A stretch of DNA of 64,000 nt from Brachionus manjavacas (GCA_019054805.1 JAHQIY010000008.1:4015501-4079500), one strand, 5' to 3'. Counted from the stretch's first letter, positions 34,031 through 48,765 are shown. Translations and numbers: made by a program. The notes: a model not told the origin generated them from the sequence alone.

Positions 34031-37000
34031 TATTTTAATTTCTAGTTATTTTATTATTATAAAGTCTTTCTCGATAATGGTGGAGTTTGGAGCATTTCTA
34101 GCTGAAAAAACAAACAAGAGAAATTTTTAACTAAAAATAAAGCTTTAAGTAATGTTATCATTAGTAAATTAAAATAATTACAACAATTATAATGATAATG
34201 AAAAAAATTAGATCTTTCCTCAGACCTTTAAATTTTTTCTAACTCTATCGGTTCTGATTTTGACTCAAAACACCAAATTTTATTTTAATATTTAAAGTGT
34301 AATTTTGTATTTTAATTTAAAGTAATAAATTGAAAAATGAATTGCATAAATTACTATTCTATATTTGTTTTAATTCAATACACTCCACAAAGATGATAAT
34401 TAAAGAAGAAAGTTATAGTTGAAGAATTAATAATTAAAATCATGTCATCTTTTTGTATGATCTGCTAAATGTCTGTCAAATTTTTGGTATTTTGAACTAT
34501 GTTAATCAAATAGAATCTTTTTTGAAATTTATCTATCGCTCTAGTATTGAAATCTTAATAATATTATGATATAAATTTTATTTATTTTTCTTTCTTATTT
34601 TAGCCGTTCAGACGAGCCCTGAAAACGCTCATATTTTTTCATTAACAGTAATAATTTTTTAAAATTTTATTTTTTTAAGAAGAAAAAAAATCAAAATTTT
34701 TCTTTTTATCATGAAATATTTGTTCCAGAAATTCACAATTTTAGTTTGACTGACTGAAAATGCTGACATTCAGAAGAACTTGTACTGGCTCCTAATCTCA
34801 TTTAAAAAATTCCATTAAATCCTAAATTCTAAGGACTCGATGTTTATTTGTACACAATTAAAAAAAGCTAATAATTCGAGAGCTATTTAAAAATTTTATT
34901 TAAAAAAAAATTAATAAAAACAAATTTATTAAACAAACAAAATGGAAAGTGGTCACATACTAGCTCCAAATTGTTAATTAATAAGTCAGCTAAACCATCA
35001 ACTAAAAGTCACATTCAAGGAGCGGTTGAGTTTGTTGCGTTTCCGTATTTACTTAGCCGAAAACTTGATCAAACTCGTAACAATAAAAATTGGCGATTAA
35101 TTTAAGCTAAACAAATAGTGTTCGAAAATCAAATCTTAATTTTTATTAGTTTATTTACTTAGACTTTTGGCCAAACAAACAAAACACATCGACACCTTTG
35201 AATCAAAATCAATGAAAACTTGATGCGCATTTATTTTCTTTGCTCATACTTGACTAGCGCAAACAATGTTGACATGAGTTCTTTTAAAAGTAAGATAATC
35301 TGTTTTTAAATACGCTTAAAGGCATAATACCTCTGTAGTTCATTGAGTTTTTAGTAGACAAAAAAACCCCACTTAGCATTAGAATAACATTAGTTGAATT
35401 GCGCAACCAATTATGGATTTGCGGCAGTGTTTGATGGTGTGCTTACTTAGTGGATAACTTTGCCATTTCAGTCTTTAAGACTCGAGATTTCTAGATAACG
35501 ACAAACTCAACAAAATTAACATTTAAGCCAATTTGCATATTCTTTTCTTTGGTTATGTCAACCAGGTCACTTAAATATTGCCTCTTAGGACTCACTTCTT
35601 TGCTCGATCAAATCAGCTCCTATTTACTCTTTTGTCAAATAAATTTTAAGTGGATTTAACTTTTAAATTGGAATTTGTTTTAAATTTTTTTTGATCTGAA
35701 AAAATTTCCGCAATTGTTTACGTGTTTAGTGAAGCAGTACTTAATTGAGTGATTTTGCCTGAATGTTGAGTGTCTCTCAGATGTTGAGTGACTATTTTTT
35801 ATTTGACAAAAACCTCTGACCTGTACTAGTTGGTAGATTTTAATTGTTGGGAACTGATGGTTTTGCCGGAAGATTGGAATTAACGCATGAAAATGAGAGG
35901 CTTTAATTTGAATTATTCAGTTTTTTCTCTTTGTCAAATTGAGGTATAATCAACCGGAGCTGGAACTACTAGCCGTAATTACGAAATATTGTTTTTGTAA
36001 TTTTAATTATTTTGAAAAGCTAATTTTAATTAGGGTTGAATCATTTATTTAACAGAATACCTCGTAGGCATTTTTTGTCAAAAAAATATTCTTAATTTGT
36101 ATTTCAAAGAATTAGTGATTAGGAAATAATTTTACCTTTGGGTCATTTTTTTTGATTCAGTTCCCAATATTAAGTAACCAAAAATGTTCGATTTCTTATT
36201 CTTTTTTTGATTTATGAAGGGATTAAATAGTTAACAATTTATTTTTTTTTGGAAAATTAAATCATATATTTTGATTTCAAATATTAAGATTAATTTTTTT
36301 TAAAACAATTTATGATAGTTTGAATTTTACATTAATTGTTCAAGATCAGCGTTGAGTAAGGAATAAAACATAAAAAATAAAAAAAAATTGACAGATTTTA
36401 GGTTTGATTTAAAGTTAATAGGTAATCTGAATGGGTAATTTCTCATAGTTTTTGAACAACATTTAAATGAAGATTTTATGACATTTTCTTCTAGAAATTT
36501 AAAAAAAATTAGAGTCATCGATTTAAAAAAATTAGATGATCATAATTATATAATATTTTTTATTTTCACTGAAAAATTTTGTGACCGACTGATCAAATTT
36601 ATATATCAGTAAGGAAAAAATTATATTTTTGGAAAATTGGAAAAAATTAATTTTTTTCATCAAAATTATCTAATTCATTCTAACTATTTTAATCACAATT
36701 TTTCTAATATTTTGCTAAAAGGATGTGCAAAGTTGCACTAGAGCCTTTCTCGGGTGTAGTCGGCAGGGTATGTTTTAAAAGAAATAATAAATAATATTCG
36801 AATAATTTTAGATTAGTGATATTTCAAAATAATTTTATTAAAATAATACAATTTAAATTCATTCTTAAAAAAATTAACTTTATAATTAGAGGTTTCGTTA
36901 CATTAAAAAATTAAACTAAATTTTAGGATCAAAATATTACAATGTTGTTTTTTGGTCACAAAATTTACGATCAAAAAAACAACTCAAGCTGATTTTAAAT

Positions 37001-40000
37001 AACCAGTAGATTAAAAAAATTGAATAGCTTCGAAACTTTATCACATGACCTATTTGAATATTTAAATCTTCCAGAATTTTTATTTTGTCAAAACCTTTTC
37101 AAATGAGACTAATAATTAAAGAGAAGAGACCAGTTTATTTATTTTTTATTTTTAGTGAAACAAAATTTTGATTTATTTGATAAAAAATTAATTTTTTTAA
37201 CAGTGTTAGATTTTATTTAATCAAAATTGATATTTTTGAATTTGAGAGAAAATTTGTTTAAATAAACGCCAACAAAAGACGGCTAGTATTCTCGCCAAGA
37301 AAAAAATCAATTTAGATTTATAAATGGAGATAATTAAAAATATTAAGGAATCAATTGGCAAACGGAAATCGAATTGGATGAGAAAATTTGAAATATTAAT
37401 CACTACTCTTTCAAAAATACACAAACAAGAGAGTATTAATTATATTTATTTGTATTCACTCGTTTCATATATCCTTATTACACACAAAATCTAATCTGAT
37501 TATAGAATTTCGATTCTATTTTATGGGCAAAATTATACCTTATGGCCACTTTATCTAATCTTCTAGTCACTCTAGTATTCCCACGATTCCATAACTGATC
37601 ATTTTTATTTTTTAAATCAATAAAATTTTAATCTTAAAATTATTCACCGATTAAAAGACATGAATCCGTAGATTAAAAATTTATTTTAGTTTAATTATTC
37701 ATAGCAGCTAGTCAACACAAAATTCGAATTTTACTGAACGAGAAAACAGAAGTAAATTAAAAAGAAGCCCGAAAAAATTTTGAGCATCATTTTTTCTAGG
37801 CTTTTATTTTTATTAGTTTAAATTTAATTGAAAATTTTCAAGTAATTTTAATGGAAAATAATTTAAACACATTTATAAGTAATCGCTTTAATTAAACTCT
37901 TAATGATGAAATGAATACTTTGCTCAGAAAAGGACATTTTCGCTGGTCGAGTCACACAGATCCAAAATTTGACCATCTGCTGTCTGGACTTGACGGCATA
38001 GTCAGCTTTAAAGACTAAATCACGTACGCGCCGATGTATCAGAGACAGACTAAATAGTAAACTTTTTTTTACAACTCAGGTAAAACACTATCTTGATTTA
38101 GAAAAAAAGTGAGTGGGATTTTAAATAAATTTTTTAATTTAAAACAACTCTTTAATTCAATAACTTAACAAAGATCAATTTTCGTTATTTTTAAAAAATT
38201 ATTTTTTTACTATTATTAAATCAAGGCATCACAATTATGCACTTGATCCTAAACTCATATATGGTCAGGTTTGAATTTAATACCATGAATGAATAATCTA
38301 TTGAACGTGATCGGAGAGAGAGATCAGTTTTAAATGAATTATGCAATGGTCTTTGGTCAAATGGCCAATTTTTGTTTATGCTCAGCAAAGTATGTTAACT
38401 AATACATTTTTAATCTTTTATTATTTCGGCTATCAAGTGTTTTTTTGACATAAATTGTTTAGCTTTAAAAGAATGGACTGAGTAGGATCTAAGTATAAGT
38501 CAAGTAATGATTAGACAATTATTAGATTTGATTTTGTAAGAAATTTAATAATAATTTTTGGGGTTTGAGCAAACGATGAACAAAATTGAGCCAACTATTT
38601 AATCCAGGATTTAAGATATTTTCAAAAGTAAAGAATTTCAATTAAGTAGTTGAAGAAACGAGAGTACGATTAAGTCTAATGATGTTTTTTGTTCATTTAT
38701 CTTTGTAAAATTTTTTGAGTCAAATAAAGATTTAATTTGTGGTAGAGAACAATAATCTTCTTTTTTAAAAAAAAAGCTTCGCGTCCATCGACCACATAAG
38801 GGTTAAAAATTAAAACAAAAAAATTTAATAATTTTTAAGTGTGATTTTTTCAATGCGAAAGTTATTTTGTATATTAAATTACTTTTAAAAATTTTCACTA
38901 TTCAACTCATGTATTTTATTCAAAATCTTGAAATTTGTAGTGGTTTGTTAATTAAAGCACCGTCTAGTCTGTGATTAATGGTCTTTATTTTTTTTGTTGG
39001 CTCTTAAGAAGGAAATATTTGCCAAGTTCATTTCAAATTCAATTAATTTTTTCTATTCAGGAACTGTGTTAGTTTTAAATCGATCAGCCAGATCTAGACG
39101 AATTTTGACTTCAAAAAAACTAATTTCCATTTGAATTAATTACATTTTAAAAACATTTTGATTTTAGCTCAAAAAATCCTAAGAATCTGTGAGATTTTTT
39201 TCCTCTCACTGGGTACAATTTCATCATTTTGTTTCCATTTGAAATTTTGACCAAGGCTGATGACTGAGCATGGCGGAATTACAGTTTAAAACCAAAAAGT
39301 TTATTAAATAAATTTTTATTTAAAAAAATGTCAAACTAAAATGTAGCAAAAAGAGAAAAATTAATAACTATTTGTTAGTTGAATTAAAGAATTAAAGTGC
39401 AAACATCACCTTTTACTATGAGTCAGTCAAGCATTGAATGTCAAACGAGGGGCGCATTTTGTTAGGGCATAGGTTTCGATAGAGGCCTCAATTTGGCTTT
39501 ATCAGCTTGATATTAAATTCTAATTCAAATTTGTATGTAGATGAGAATTTGTAAGAGATAAAGCAATCATTTTAGGAGGCGAAATTTATTTTGATGTTTG
39601 CTTTTGACTCGAAACAACAAGGACACGAAGCGATCTTAGATTAAAAGTCACAAAGCCAATGATTAAAAAAATTGCTAGCTCTCAATGGACTTATCTGTTA
39701 CAAAGGTAATAAATCTACTTTGAATGGTAACATTTAATTGTAAATCAAAATCTAGGCAAACACTTCTAATGATCCATCACAAACACATGTAAAATCAACT
39801 TTATCATCCATGGCTCGATTGAAATTGTTTGGGAACACTTTTAAGAAAATTGATACAAATCGAACGCTTTGTATCAATTTTGCTTGTTTATTAGCCTAGC
39901 GGTAAAAAATTGACTTTTTATTAAAAAAAAATTTTCTTACAAATTTTATTGTTTATCACGATTAATAACATTTTTTGTGCACAAAAATCAAACAAAAAGC

Positions 40001-43000
40001 TCTATTTGTTTGATTAGTTTTGTGTTCATTAATTTTCTAGAATCGATTTTTGTCAAAAATCAATCGATTTTAGAAATTTAATAAAAAAATCCTCAAACCA
40101 GTCAATAGGTGATCACGTATCGGAATTTCAAGGAAAGCCTGTTCGCCTTGAGAAAAAAATTTCCGGACACTTAGGTCATTTTGGCGTCAATGTTTGAGCA
40201 GAGCTTGTCTAAATGCAAGGCCGATTGTTCATCAATGATAGCCCGGAATCTTTTCTCTGACCCTATTAGAAAATGTTTCTAAATTCAACAATCTTTTTAA
40301 GCTAATTAAAGCATTTCTTGGAGCTTGTTTTGAATCAAAATAGCAAAATTTGTTTGATAAATGGCACGAAAAGCTTGTGGTTTGCTTTTCTAAATTTCAC
40401 AAACAACTCAGGGGTATAATTAGAAGAATGTATTAGTGGGACGAGGAGCTTGAACATTTTGAGCCAAATATCACCCGCTTCTAGTCCAAGATTATATTGA
40501 AATAATTGATTCTTTTCTTGTGAATTTTAGCTCTAGAACTAATGAGATTAGTGAGGCGGTCGATTTGGAATTATTCATGAGTGCGTGCAAATTCTAGAGC
40601 CGAGTTCATTTAGAAGCGTAGCAAATCGCTCAACAAGACCTAGGAGTCCTGGTTGATTCTTTTGAGACTTATCAAAAAATCATTGAAATATTTAAAAAAT
40701 TTTTATTAAATTCAGAAAGCTTTTTAGTGTGAGAATTAATTAGAATTGAAGCTTGTAATTTGGAAAGAGACAACGACTCGGCTAGAAAAAAAGAGCTCAA
40801 TTTAGTGTTTAGTTTAAAGCAAAGATCAATATTCATTTTTGTTTAACTCGTTGCCCAAGGCCATCCAATTTTCTTGCCTTTTTTGTCACCTATCAAAAAA
40901 AATAATCAATCTTTTTTTTTTAGTCCAAAACACTTTTTCCGTTTTGGTCAACAAAATAAGATTTTAATAAATTTTTTATAATTTTCACCATTTTACCAAG
41001 CTTTTGACAGAAAATTGCGTTTAATTTTTTATAGCAAAATATAAAAAAAAATTAATTTTAAGATTAAAAAATAGTATTTTTTTCTCATAGCTTTAGTCAT
41101 ATAATTAAGAACGATTTTTAAGAAGGTCTAAAAAATTTTGCGAAGAGGGCCATAGAGTTGTTTCCTTGAATCAAGCATTTCCTCATTCTAATCCAAGTAT
41201 TCGATAACGAGTAAGGATTAGTGACCATATGGAGGGTCCATTCAACTTGAACGATTATGGCTAGTTGAGTATTCAAAATAAACAAGTTCTTTAAAATAAG
41301 CTAGAAATTTTTATAGCAAGTTTTGAATAAAAAAATAATTTTATTTACTTTTATTAGACTCAAAAAAAAATTCAAAGGGGACAAAGCTTAATTTCAAATA
41401 GTTGATTGTTTTTATTTGAATTGGGTAATTAGGCAAATACTAACTTGATTAGTTACGTTAAATCGAGTTTTTGTTTGTCGAGTTTAAATAGATAGCCCAA
41501 CAAAAAAATAAAATAAATTTAAATTGAATGGTTTCAGACTTAATATAAAAGAGTTGTTCTAGAACTTGATTACGACTAGACTGGCACCAAACGAATAGCG
41601 CGGACAAATTTCCGCTCAAATGAGCGCATTTTTTCCACGCTCATCTGATTCCAATTAGTTTGATCATGTCAAGAATTCAAATTAGTCTTACATAAGATGA
41701 TAAATTGGACTAGCCGTGGGCCAAGCTCTTCGAATAGTCTAATCTGATAATTAGAAAAATTTGACTTTAGTTAGGCCCAGTGGTCTCGTTTCGATTTCTA
41801 ATTACGAGCACCGAATCGAATTGATCGAACACTGGGCAAAATATGAAAACAAAAGAAAAATAGATAGCTCTAAGTCGCCCAAGGGACTTATTTGTATGTT
41901 TGAAGACTTTATTAATAGGATTTTTGCGAGGTGATTTCTTTTCGCTTTTGTTTTCTCTGCTCAGAAAATTCTCTTTGGTGTTGTTTTTGGATTTTGTTGA
42001 AATTTAGCGATCAATAGGTTCGATTGAAGAAAAATCAAGACATGGAATCGTTTATTGTTGAAATATAATCTGTCAAGATTAGAAAAACTGTCTAGAAAAT
42101 TTTTTATACTTTTTTTAGAGCAACTTTTCGTTAAGAATTATTTGGGCAAGGAAAAGTCCGAACTTTTCTATAAAATCTCTACACAGCTATCTTTTTTAAT
42201 CGATTGAAATTCAATAAAGTTATTTTTCATTTAATTAAAAATAAAATTTAAATTTAAATTTTATTTTTTAAAAAAGTTAATATTAAATAAAGGATTTTTT
42301 GTCTAATTGATCATTTAAGGTAATATTCCAGTCACTCATATTCAACAACTGAAATATTGTTGTAGCTTATGTTTCGTCTTTGAGGAGTTTTACAAGTCTA
42401 GTTTTAGCTATCCGGAATTTTTTCTATAACAAAGTTAATTTTTATTTTTGAATTCTTAAATTAATCAAAATAAAATTTTGTTAAAAATAATATTCAAGTA
42501 GAAAGGGTGTATTTTTTAAAATTATTTTTTTTGGTCACAAAATATCAAGCTAGCAAAAAAGTCAAATTTTTAGTTAAATTGAAATCTTATTTTTTTTCTA
42601 ATTTGTCAATCTTGTGAAAGCTGTGTAAAATAATAAAGTAAAAGAAAGAATTTTTATTCTGAATTTCAAAAATTATTTTTAAGAGTTGTAATTTAAATTT
42701 ATAAACTATTAAAAAAAATTAAAAAATTAAATAAAATAATTTTAAATTTTAAATTTTGATATTTTGAGTTAAAAATTAGCTTTTATAGTGCTAAAAGCTT
42801 TGTTGTATCAATTATTTTAAGTCCCAAACATATTGAAATTTGTAGAAATTCTTTTTATGAAATAAATTTAGAATTTCACAGATAATGTTTTAAAATTTAA
42901 CAAAATTTTGTGAATTTTCTTGTATTTTCAAAAATTTATTTTTTACTACTAGATAAAATTGAATGAAAAATTTTAGAGGATCTTTTATTTTTGGTTTTTT

Positions 43001-45780
43001 GAAATTAGGCTCAAACATGATGAAATAAAATTTCTGCTAAATTTTTAGTGTTTTTCAGAATATTAGAAACAATGAATAATATTTTTTGCACCTTGTTGCA
43101 ATGGCAGAATTAATTTTTAAACTTTAGAAAATTACTTAAAACAGTTGTTTAATTTTTAAAGACTGCTTTAAATTTTATCTTTTAATTCTATTTTTTTTTT
43201 TAAATTTTAAATTTTTTAAAACTATTCTATTTTCTATTTTCTTTATTTATTGTTTTATAGTTTAAGGAAGTTACAGCTCCAACAATTACAGTTTAGAAAT
43301 ATTTTTTGTTAAAAAAGCACATCAATTTTTTTTATCTTAATTAAAAGATAATTTTATTCTTCATAAATAAAAAGATAAAAGCTTTTTAGTGCTTTAGAAA
43401 AATCACTTTTGATTTTTTCCTCTAAAAACTCAAATTCTAAAAGCGATTATTTCAAAGATTATAAATCCAATTTAGACATCAATCAAAAATAGTTAATTTA
43501 ATAGTAATTTATTTTTTGCAACCAAGCATTAATATTGTTATCAAATAGATTCGACTTTTTGAAATTATAGCTTTCCTAAGCTAGATTCTAGAGCTGAAAA
43601 GAGATAGGGCCAGTGTGGTAGCAATTGCTGTGATTGCATCTAGAGTTGGATAAGATCTGTAAAAAGAGCCATAAAATTAAGCAATTTTCTTAGCGTTAAT
43701 CTATCAATGTATTTTTGACACATTGTAAAACGACGTGTGATCTTGAACATAATTTTCGTATCGATTTACGTTCAAGATTCGCACGCCCGACAAAGACCTA
43801 TAATTAAGAAGCTCGCTGATGCATGTCAATAGATTTCCCGTTTGTTGTTTATAACAGTTGCACACTTTACACTCACAATTCAGGGTCCAAGCCGATACAA
43901 AATATATTGGAATTTTTAACTTTTAATGTTTGCTACCTTAATATTTTTTATTTTTTCCCTAAAACTTCAAACATTTCTTTTTAATTTTTTTTCCTTTTTT
44001 TTAAATTTAATTTTATTCAACTTTATTAGCCCACTTCATTGTGTAATTGGCACATTACTTTTTATTTTTATTTTCCTGAAAAGTTCAATGCTTAAACAAC
44101 TAGCTAAATTAGCTCGTTTAGATTAAAAAAAATTTAAATTTAAATTTTACTAAAAATAAATAGAAAAATTGTCATTACTTATTTCAATTTATCTTATTTA
44201 TTTATTTGTTTATCTATTCCAAGCTAATGCTCCATCAGAAAATACAAAAAATAATTAAAACAAATTTAAATAAGAGAAAAAAAAAGATAAATAATCTATT
44301 TTTCTGTTTTCTTTTAAATTTATTTTATTTAATTTTTTATTTTTCTTAATCTGATACAGATAAGCAAATAAGTACAACACTCACAATTCAGCAGGGTCCA
44401 AGCGGATACAAAAGAGATTGGAATTTTGTCAAAAAAACAATTTAGATAGATAGTCGTGCTATCATTTCATGACTTGCAAACAAACCTCGAATAGTTTAAA
44501 CACATCAAATTGATTACAAATTGTTTATCTCATTAAAATTTTTGTTTTATTTGTGACAACATTGTGCGTAGCAAGTTAGTGTGTCACATAGCAAAACATT
44601 TTTTTAAAGGCTTTCAATACAAAGCTGATTAATTTGGTTACGAAATTAGCTTTTGGAGATAATTGAATTTTTTTTCTCTAGAACACAAACAAAAACAATG
44701 TGAAACCCGTAATAAATAGACTAAATCATTACAAGTTTTTTTTCTAATGTTTTTTCTAAGGTTTAGGACCTAATTTTCTTGTCAATACACTTTACACTAA
44801 TACTTAACATTTCTACGTCCACCAAGCGCTAATCCGATTCTACACACAAAGTTATAGTTGAAATTAATTTAGAATTTTTGTTTGGCAAAAAATTTTAATT
44901 AATAAAAAAATATTGAATGTAAACACAAATAGATAATCTCGCGATGTCCACTGTGTACACCGAATACTTTGCTCTATTGTTTGACAAAGTATTCAAGTTA
45001 CTTGGACTATTTACAAGCCGAGATAATCCAAGATTTATATCTGTGTTAGATTTTTTGAAAAAAAATAGTCTTTACTTTAAAGCCACTCTAAGACAATATG
45101 TTACTAAACATGCTCTTATTAGGTCTTTATTCTTTTTAGACTCAAATCTATTTATTTTATAGACATTGTTTGGTTTAGTGTAAGATGTTTTTTTTCATTA
45201 ATTTAATTAAATTTAAATCATTGAATAATTGTTTTATTTTGTTAGTTAAATTTTTTTTTCAAAAACTCGTGTCACCTTGCACAAAAAGAGAACAAAATTA
45301 AAAAAATTAAAATTAAATTTTTTCCAAGTAAAAATGTTTAAAAAAATTTCTCTTAAAAAAAAGAATCAAATAAGAATTTTGAATGAAAAAGTTTTCTCTT
45401 TGAGCATGTGTTGTGACCTTTTTTTAAATTTTCAATTCCTCTTTTAATTTCTTTGCATAGTTTTTTTAAATATTAGAATTTTTAAAATTAACTAATAATT
45501 TTCAAAAAAAGCGTGAATTTCAGAACAAAATAGCTAAACAAAAATTAAATTATTTAAATAATTTTTTTGGTTTAGATATAAAACTCGTTCTGTAAAATGC
45601 AGAGCTGATGCAAAGTTTGTATCGAGCTTAATTTTAATCTACAAATTTACCAGGAGGTCTGATGAAGTGTCTTTGGGAAACTCTTAAAAATTATTTTTAG
45701 TTAAAGTTAAATCATTTTCTATTAGATCATCATTAACTCACCAAGCACTGAGAAAATTTACTTATTTTGAAATAGAATGA
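34031..45780. other. Long gene-poor stretch, possibly regulatory
   Basis: No exon recognised on either strand in nearly 12 kb; open frames at 36327, 37221, 43926 and 44944 lack motifs. Composition is uneven. Stretches near 34950-35850, 37450-38050, 39400-40900, 41550-42050 and 43550-44850 have more varied sequence with many TAATTA- and ATTAG-like words, while the rest is low-complexity A/T. This could be the upstream or 5'-intronic control region of the Ig receptor gene at 48998; no transcript evidence can be seen. A 14-bp perfect hairpin lies at 39846-39881. Confidence 0.4.
43869..44428 (+). repeat. 50-bp direct repeat, two copies about 510 bp apart
   Basis: Bases 43869-43917 and 44377-44428 share ACACTCACAATTCAG, GGTCCAAGC and GATACAAAA followed by ATTGGAATTTT. 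They differ by a few substitutions and a short insertion. The sequence between is not repeated. It could be a duplicated regulatory block or the flanks of an old insertion. Confidence 0.7.
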
Positions 45781-45784
45781 GACA

Positions 45785-46310
45785 TGGTACGTCAAGTTAT
45801 AATATGTTGTGGGGGATTAAAATATTGTTGTTATTTTAAAAATAAATTGTAATTGTGCTTTATTCACTAATTCTATTAAATGATGATTCTTTTTTATTTT
45901 GAATCTAAAAAATAAATATGAGGCATTATGTAATTTAATGATTTTAAATATATGTATCATATGGTGAGGTAAAGCAAGATTAGAATTACAGAAAGGAGTG
46001 GATAAATCTTGTTTCAGAGCCATGTTCGAGACTGTTTTATTTTTATTTGATAATTAATTTTTATAAATAATTAAAAATTCAAATCTAAATCATTCATTCG
46101 GTCTAAAAAAAATTTATTATTCTCATATAGATATTTAGCATCCTTAATGATTTTTTGCATAAATGTTTGAGGGAATATCAAATTGAAGCTTTAGAGTAAA
46201 TCGAACAGCTGAGTTTTGAAAAGCCTGTAATCTTTTGAAGTGTCTGAAAATGAAAACAAGGAAAGGAATAGTCTCAAATGAGCCTGATGGAAGTAATCAG
46301 ATTATCCAGT
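45785..46310 (-). mobile_element. Decayed LINE C-terminus (Jockey-like group)
   Basis: The minus strand encodes HFKRLQAFQNSAVRFTLKLQ, then FDIPSNI. This matches the segment KIQVIQNSAVRSILKLKYDT of the LINE relic at 58708-59475. The rest, down to about 45790, is broken by stops. Only the C-terminal portion is present. Confidence 0.6.
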
Positions 46311-47061
46311 TTTTTAATATTAAGACGCATTTTTTATTTTATATGAAATTTTCCTAAATAATTAGTTTAAAAATTAAGCTTAAACAATCACTGAGAAACT
46401 CCACTTTTGTCTAGTTCTCAATCTAATCAAATCATTTCTTGTGGTAAATTTTTCCAAAAATTGAAAATTCGATTTAAATCTCTAAGTTGGTGGACCTTTA
46501 ACATAACATACATTGTTAAATTATTTGCTTTATCATTTTGCTGATGTTGGAGTTTATTCTATTTCATTTAAATAAAAAAATTATCTATTTATAGAAAAAA
46601 AATAGTAACTTTCATGTCCCATTTCAAATTTTTTTCCAAATTAATTTTCCTTTATTTTTTTTTGAATAAATTTTTTCAATCTGAAAAAGCTAATGTTTGA
46701 TAGAGATTTACGAAAAATTAAATAAAAATAATTAAGATAGGATTTAAAGAGGACTAAAAATAAATGCATTCATATTAGACTATTCAATTATTAGATTATT
46801 CTGACTGATTTTTTTTTATTTATTACTAGATCTTTATTTAGCTGTGGCTTCTTCGGGATAAAAAAATATTAATTGCTAAATAATTTGGAGCTGTTCAACT
46901 TTGTGACTAATGGTCATATTATTTACCAGACTTGTTTTTCAAGCCAAATTTTGTGGTCAAAAATGAATTTCTTAATATCTTGATCTGCAATTTAATTATT
47001 TTTTTATCCTAAAATTTGGTCATTCTTGGGTAACTTAAAGTTTATGATAAATTTTTGATGC

Positions 47062-47339
47062 TCAAAATTATCAAACCAAGTTTTAATTATGAAATAAATT
47101 GTTATTTCTAATAGAGTTAATACATTTTTGAATTTAAAATTCTTTGTTAAAACTAAAGGTTAACTCTGATACATTTTGATTTTGACCATATAAATGATAC
47201 TTTTTTAAGTAAGTTCATATTACAGACTTTTGCCTTGTCTACCTTTATATTTAACAAAGAATTTTAAATCCAAAAATGTATTAACTCTATTAGAAATAAC
47301 AATTTATTTCATAATTAAAACTTGGTTTGATAATTTTGA
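47062..47339. repeat. Inverted repeat with 99-bp arms and 80-bp spacer
   Basis: Bases 47062-47160 and 47241-47339 are reverse complements with only a few mismatches, mostly at the inner end. The outer ~70 bp show a single difference. The high arm identity means a recent origin or gene conversion. No ORF is inside. It is a foldback/MITE candidate, and transcription would give a long hairpin RNA. Confidence 0.85.
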
Positions 47340-48765
47340 TTTTACCAAATTGATCAGTTTGAACGATAAAATAAAAACTTCAAAAAATTGATTATTTGGA
47401 ATAAAAGATTAAGTTTTAAAAAATAAAAAGACAAGATATTTGGATTAAGAGGTTATTTTGTATTAAATTTAAATGAAATTTCAAAGTGTTTTAAAGGTAA
47501 AATTTTTGTTTGATTATTTGATAGCAACAAAAAATAAAAACAAAAATTTAATCTTATTGAATCAATTCAAGAATAGATCAAAATTAATAGCTTTTTTTTT
47601 TAAATCTCTTAAATCTAAAAATTTTAAAAATATTTAACTCAAATCTGGTTAAAAGTTTCAAGTTTATTAGGATAAAAAATGGGATCAGTTGGTCACAAAA
47701 TTTTTATTAATGGAATAAAAAAAGCAGCAAAAATGAATGCCTAAAAAATTAAATTATTAATTGAAAAAAAAAAAATTATCCTTTCATTTATTTTAGTGAG
47801 CAAAAGCTTGTTGTAGACCTGTGACAGGTCGGAAGTGGGGACGAGTGAGCCGCGGCGGCGAGGAAGTATTTTTTTCAAGGCCATTTCTACTTAGGATCTA
47901 AAAATGCCATTAAAAAGAATATTAAATTCCTCAATCGGATATCAATATCGTTCAAATATAAATAAAACAAAAATTTCAAGTGCTAATTACTTCAAATGTA
48001 AATACACACACTCACACTCGAATAAGTGCATATGAGCTCGCAGTTTTCCTTGAAGTGCCATGCTATTTGTTTCTTAAAATGTAAAGAAAATTTGAATTTA
48101 TTGGGTCAATCGCTTTTTAAACAGATTAACGGGATACTAAATTTTAAATGCACTCACACTGCGCTACAAGTCAGGCCGAATTCTCATTGAAAACATATCT
48201 TGGCAATTGTGTTTAATCAATGTTGACCAAGTTTTAACTAATTGAAATTTACCTAGCTCAAAAACAGGGTTAATTCTTAGTATGCAACTAGTTAAAACAA
48301 TAAGGCTTCTAGTCGAGTGGCATTTAATACCAAGCGAACTTTTTTCTCATTCTCATTTCTACCTAGGGCTGATCTTGTTAGGAAAAATTTCAGCTATTTC
48401 CTTTTCTTCGAGATAAAGCTATCTTGCTAGACATGCCGATAAGATAACTCCGAATACTCTTCTCAACTATCTGTTATCTAGCGGTTGCTAATAGCCTTGG
48501 GCATGCTTCTGTTCTTCAAATTTTGATTGATGATCGACGGATAAGATAATTCTAATCTACAAGGGCTAGATTGATAAATTCATCCATGACATGGTCCAGT
48601 TGAGAATCTCTCAAGATAATTTATCTAATATTACTAACAGGTTTTAAGTTAATCTATTCATTTCATAAACAGTCAAGTATCGAATTCTAATCTCGGCCAC
48701 AAGCCGATTAAATTTCACACTACACCAAGATAAATTGACTTGAGTTTGAATTGTGTGATAGCAGC
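47340..48765. other. Upstream region of the Ig receptor gene, with a G+C-rich island
   Basis: Mostly A+T-rich noncoding DNA. Bases 47813-47872 are sharply different (GTGAGCCGCGGCGGCGAGG and flanks) and hold most of the CpG in the region. This could be a promoter/first-exon island or an insertion. No tRNA or rRNA match was recognised. From about 48000 onward the sequence is of higher complexity. Confidence 0.45.

Noticed and set aside
44944..45162. 72-codon open frame in the gene-poor region
   Set aside because: No signal, domain or codon bias; comparable frames occur by chance across this region.
47813..47872. rRNA or tRNA fragment
   Set aside because: G+C-rich but I could not match it to any conserved rRNA or tRNA segment.
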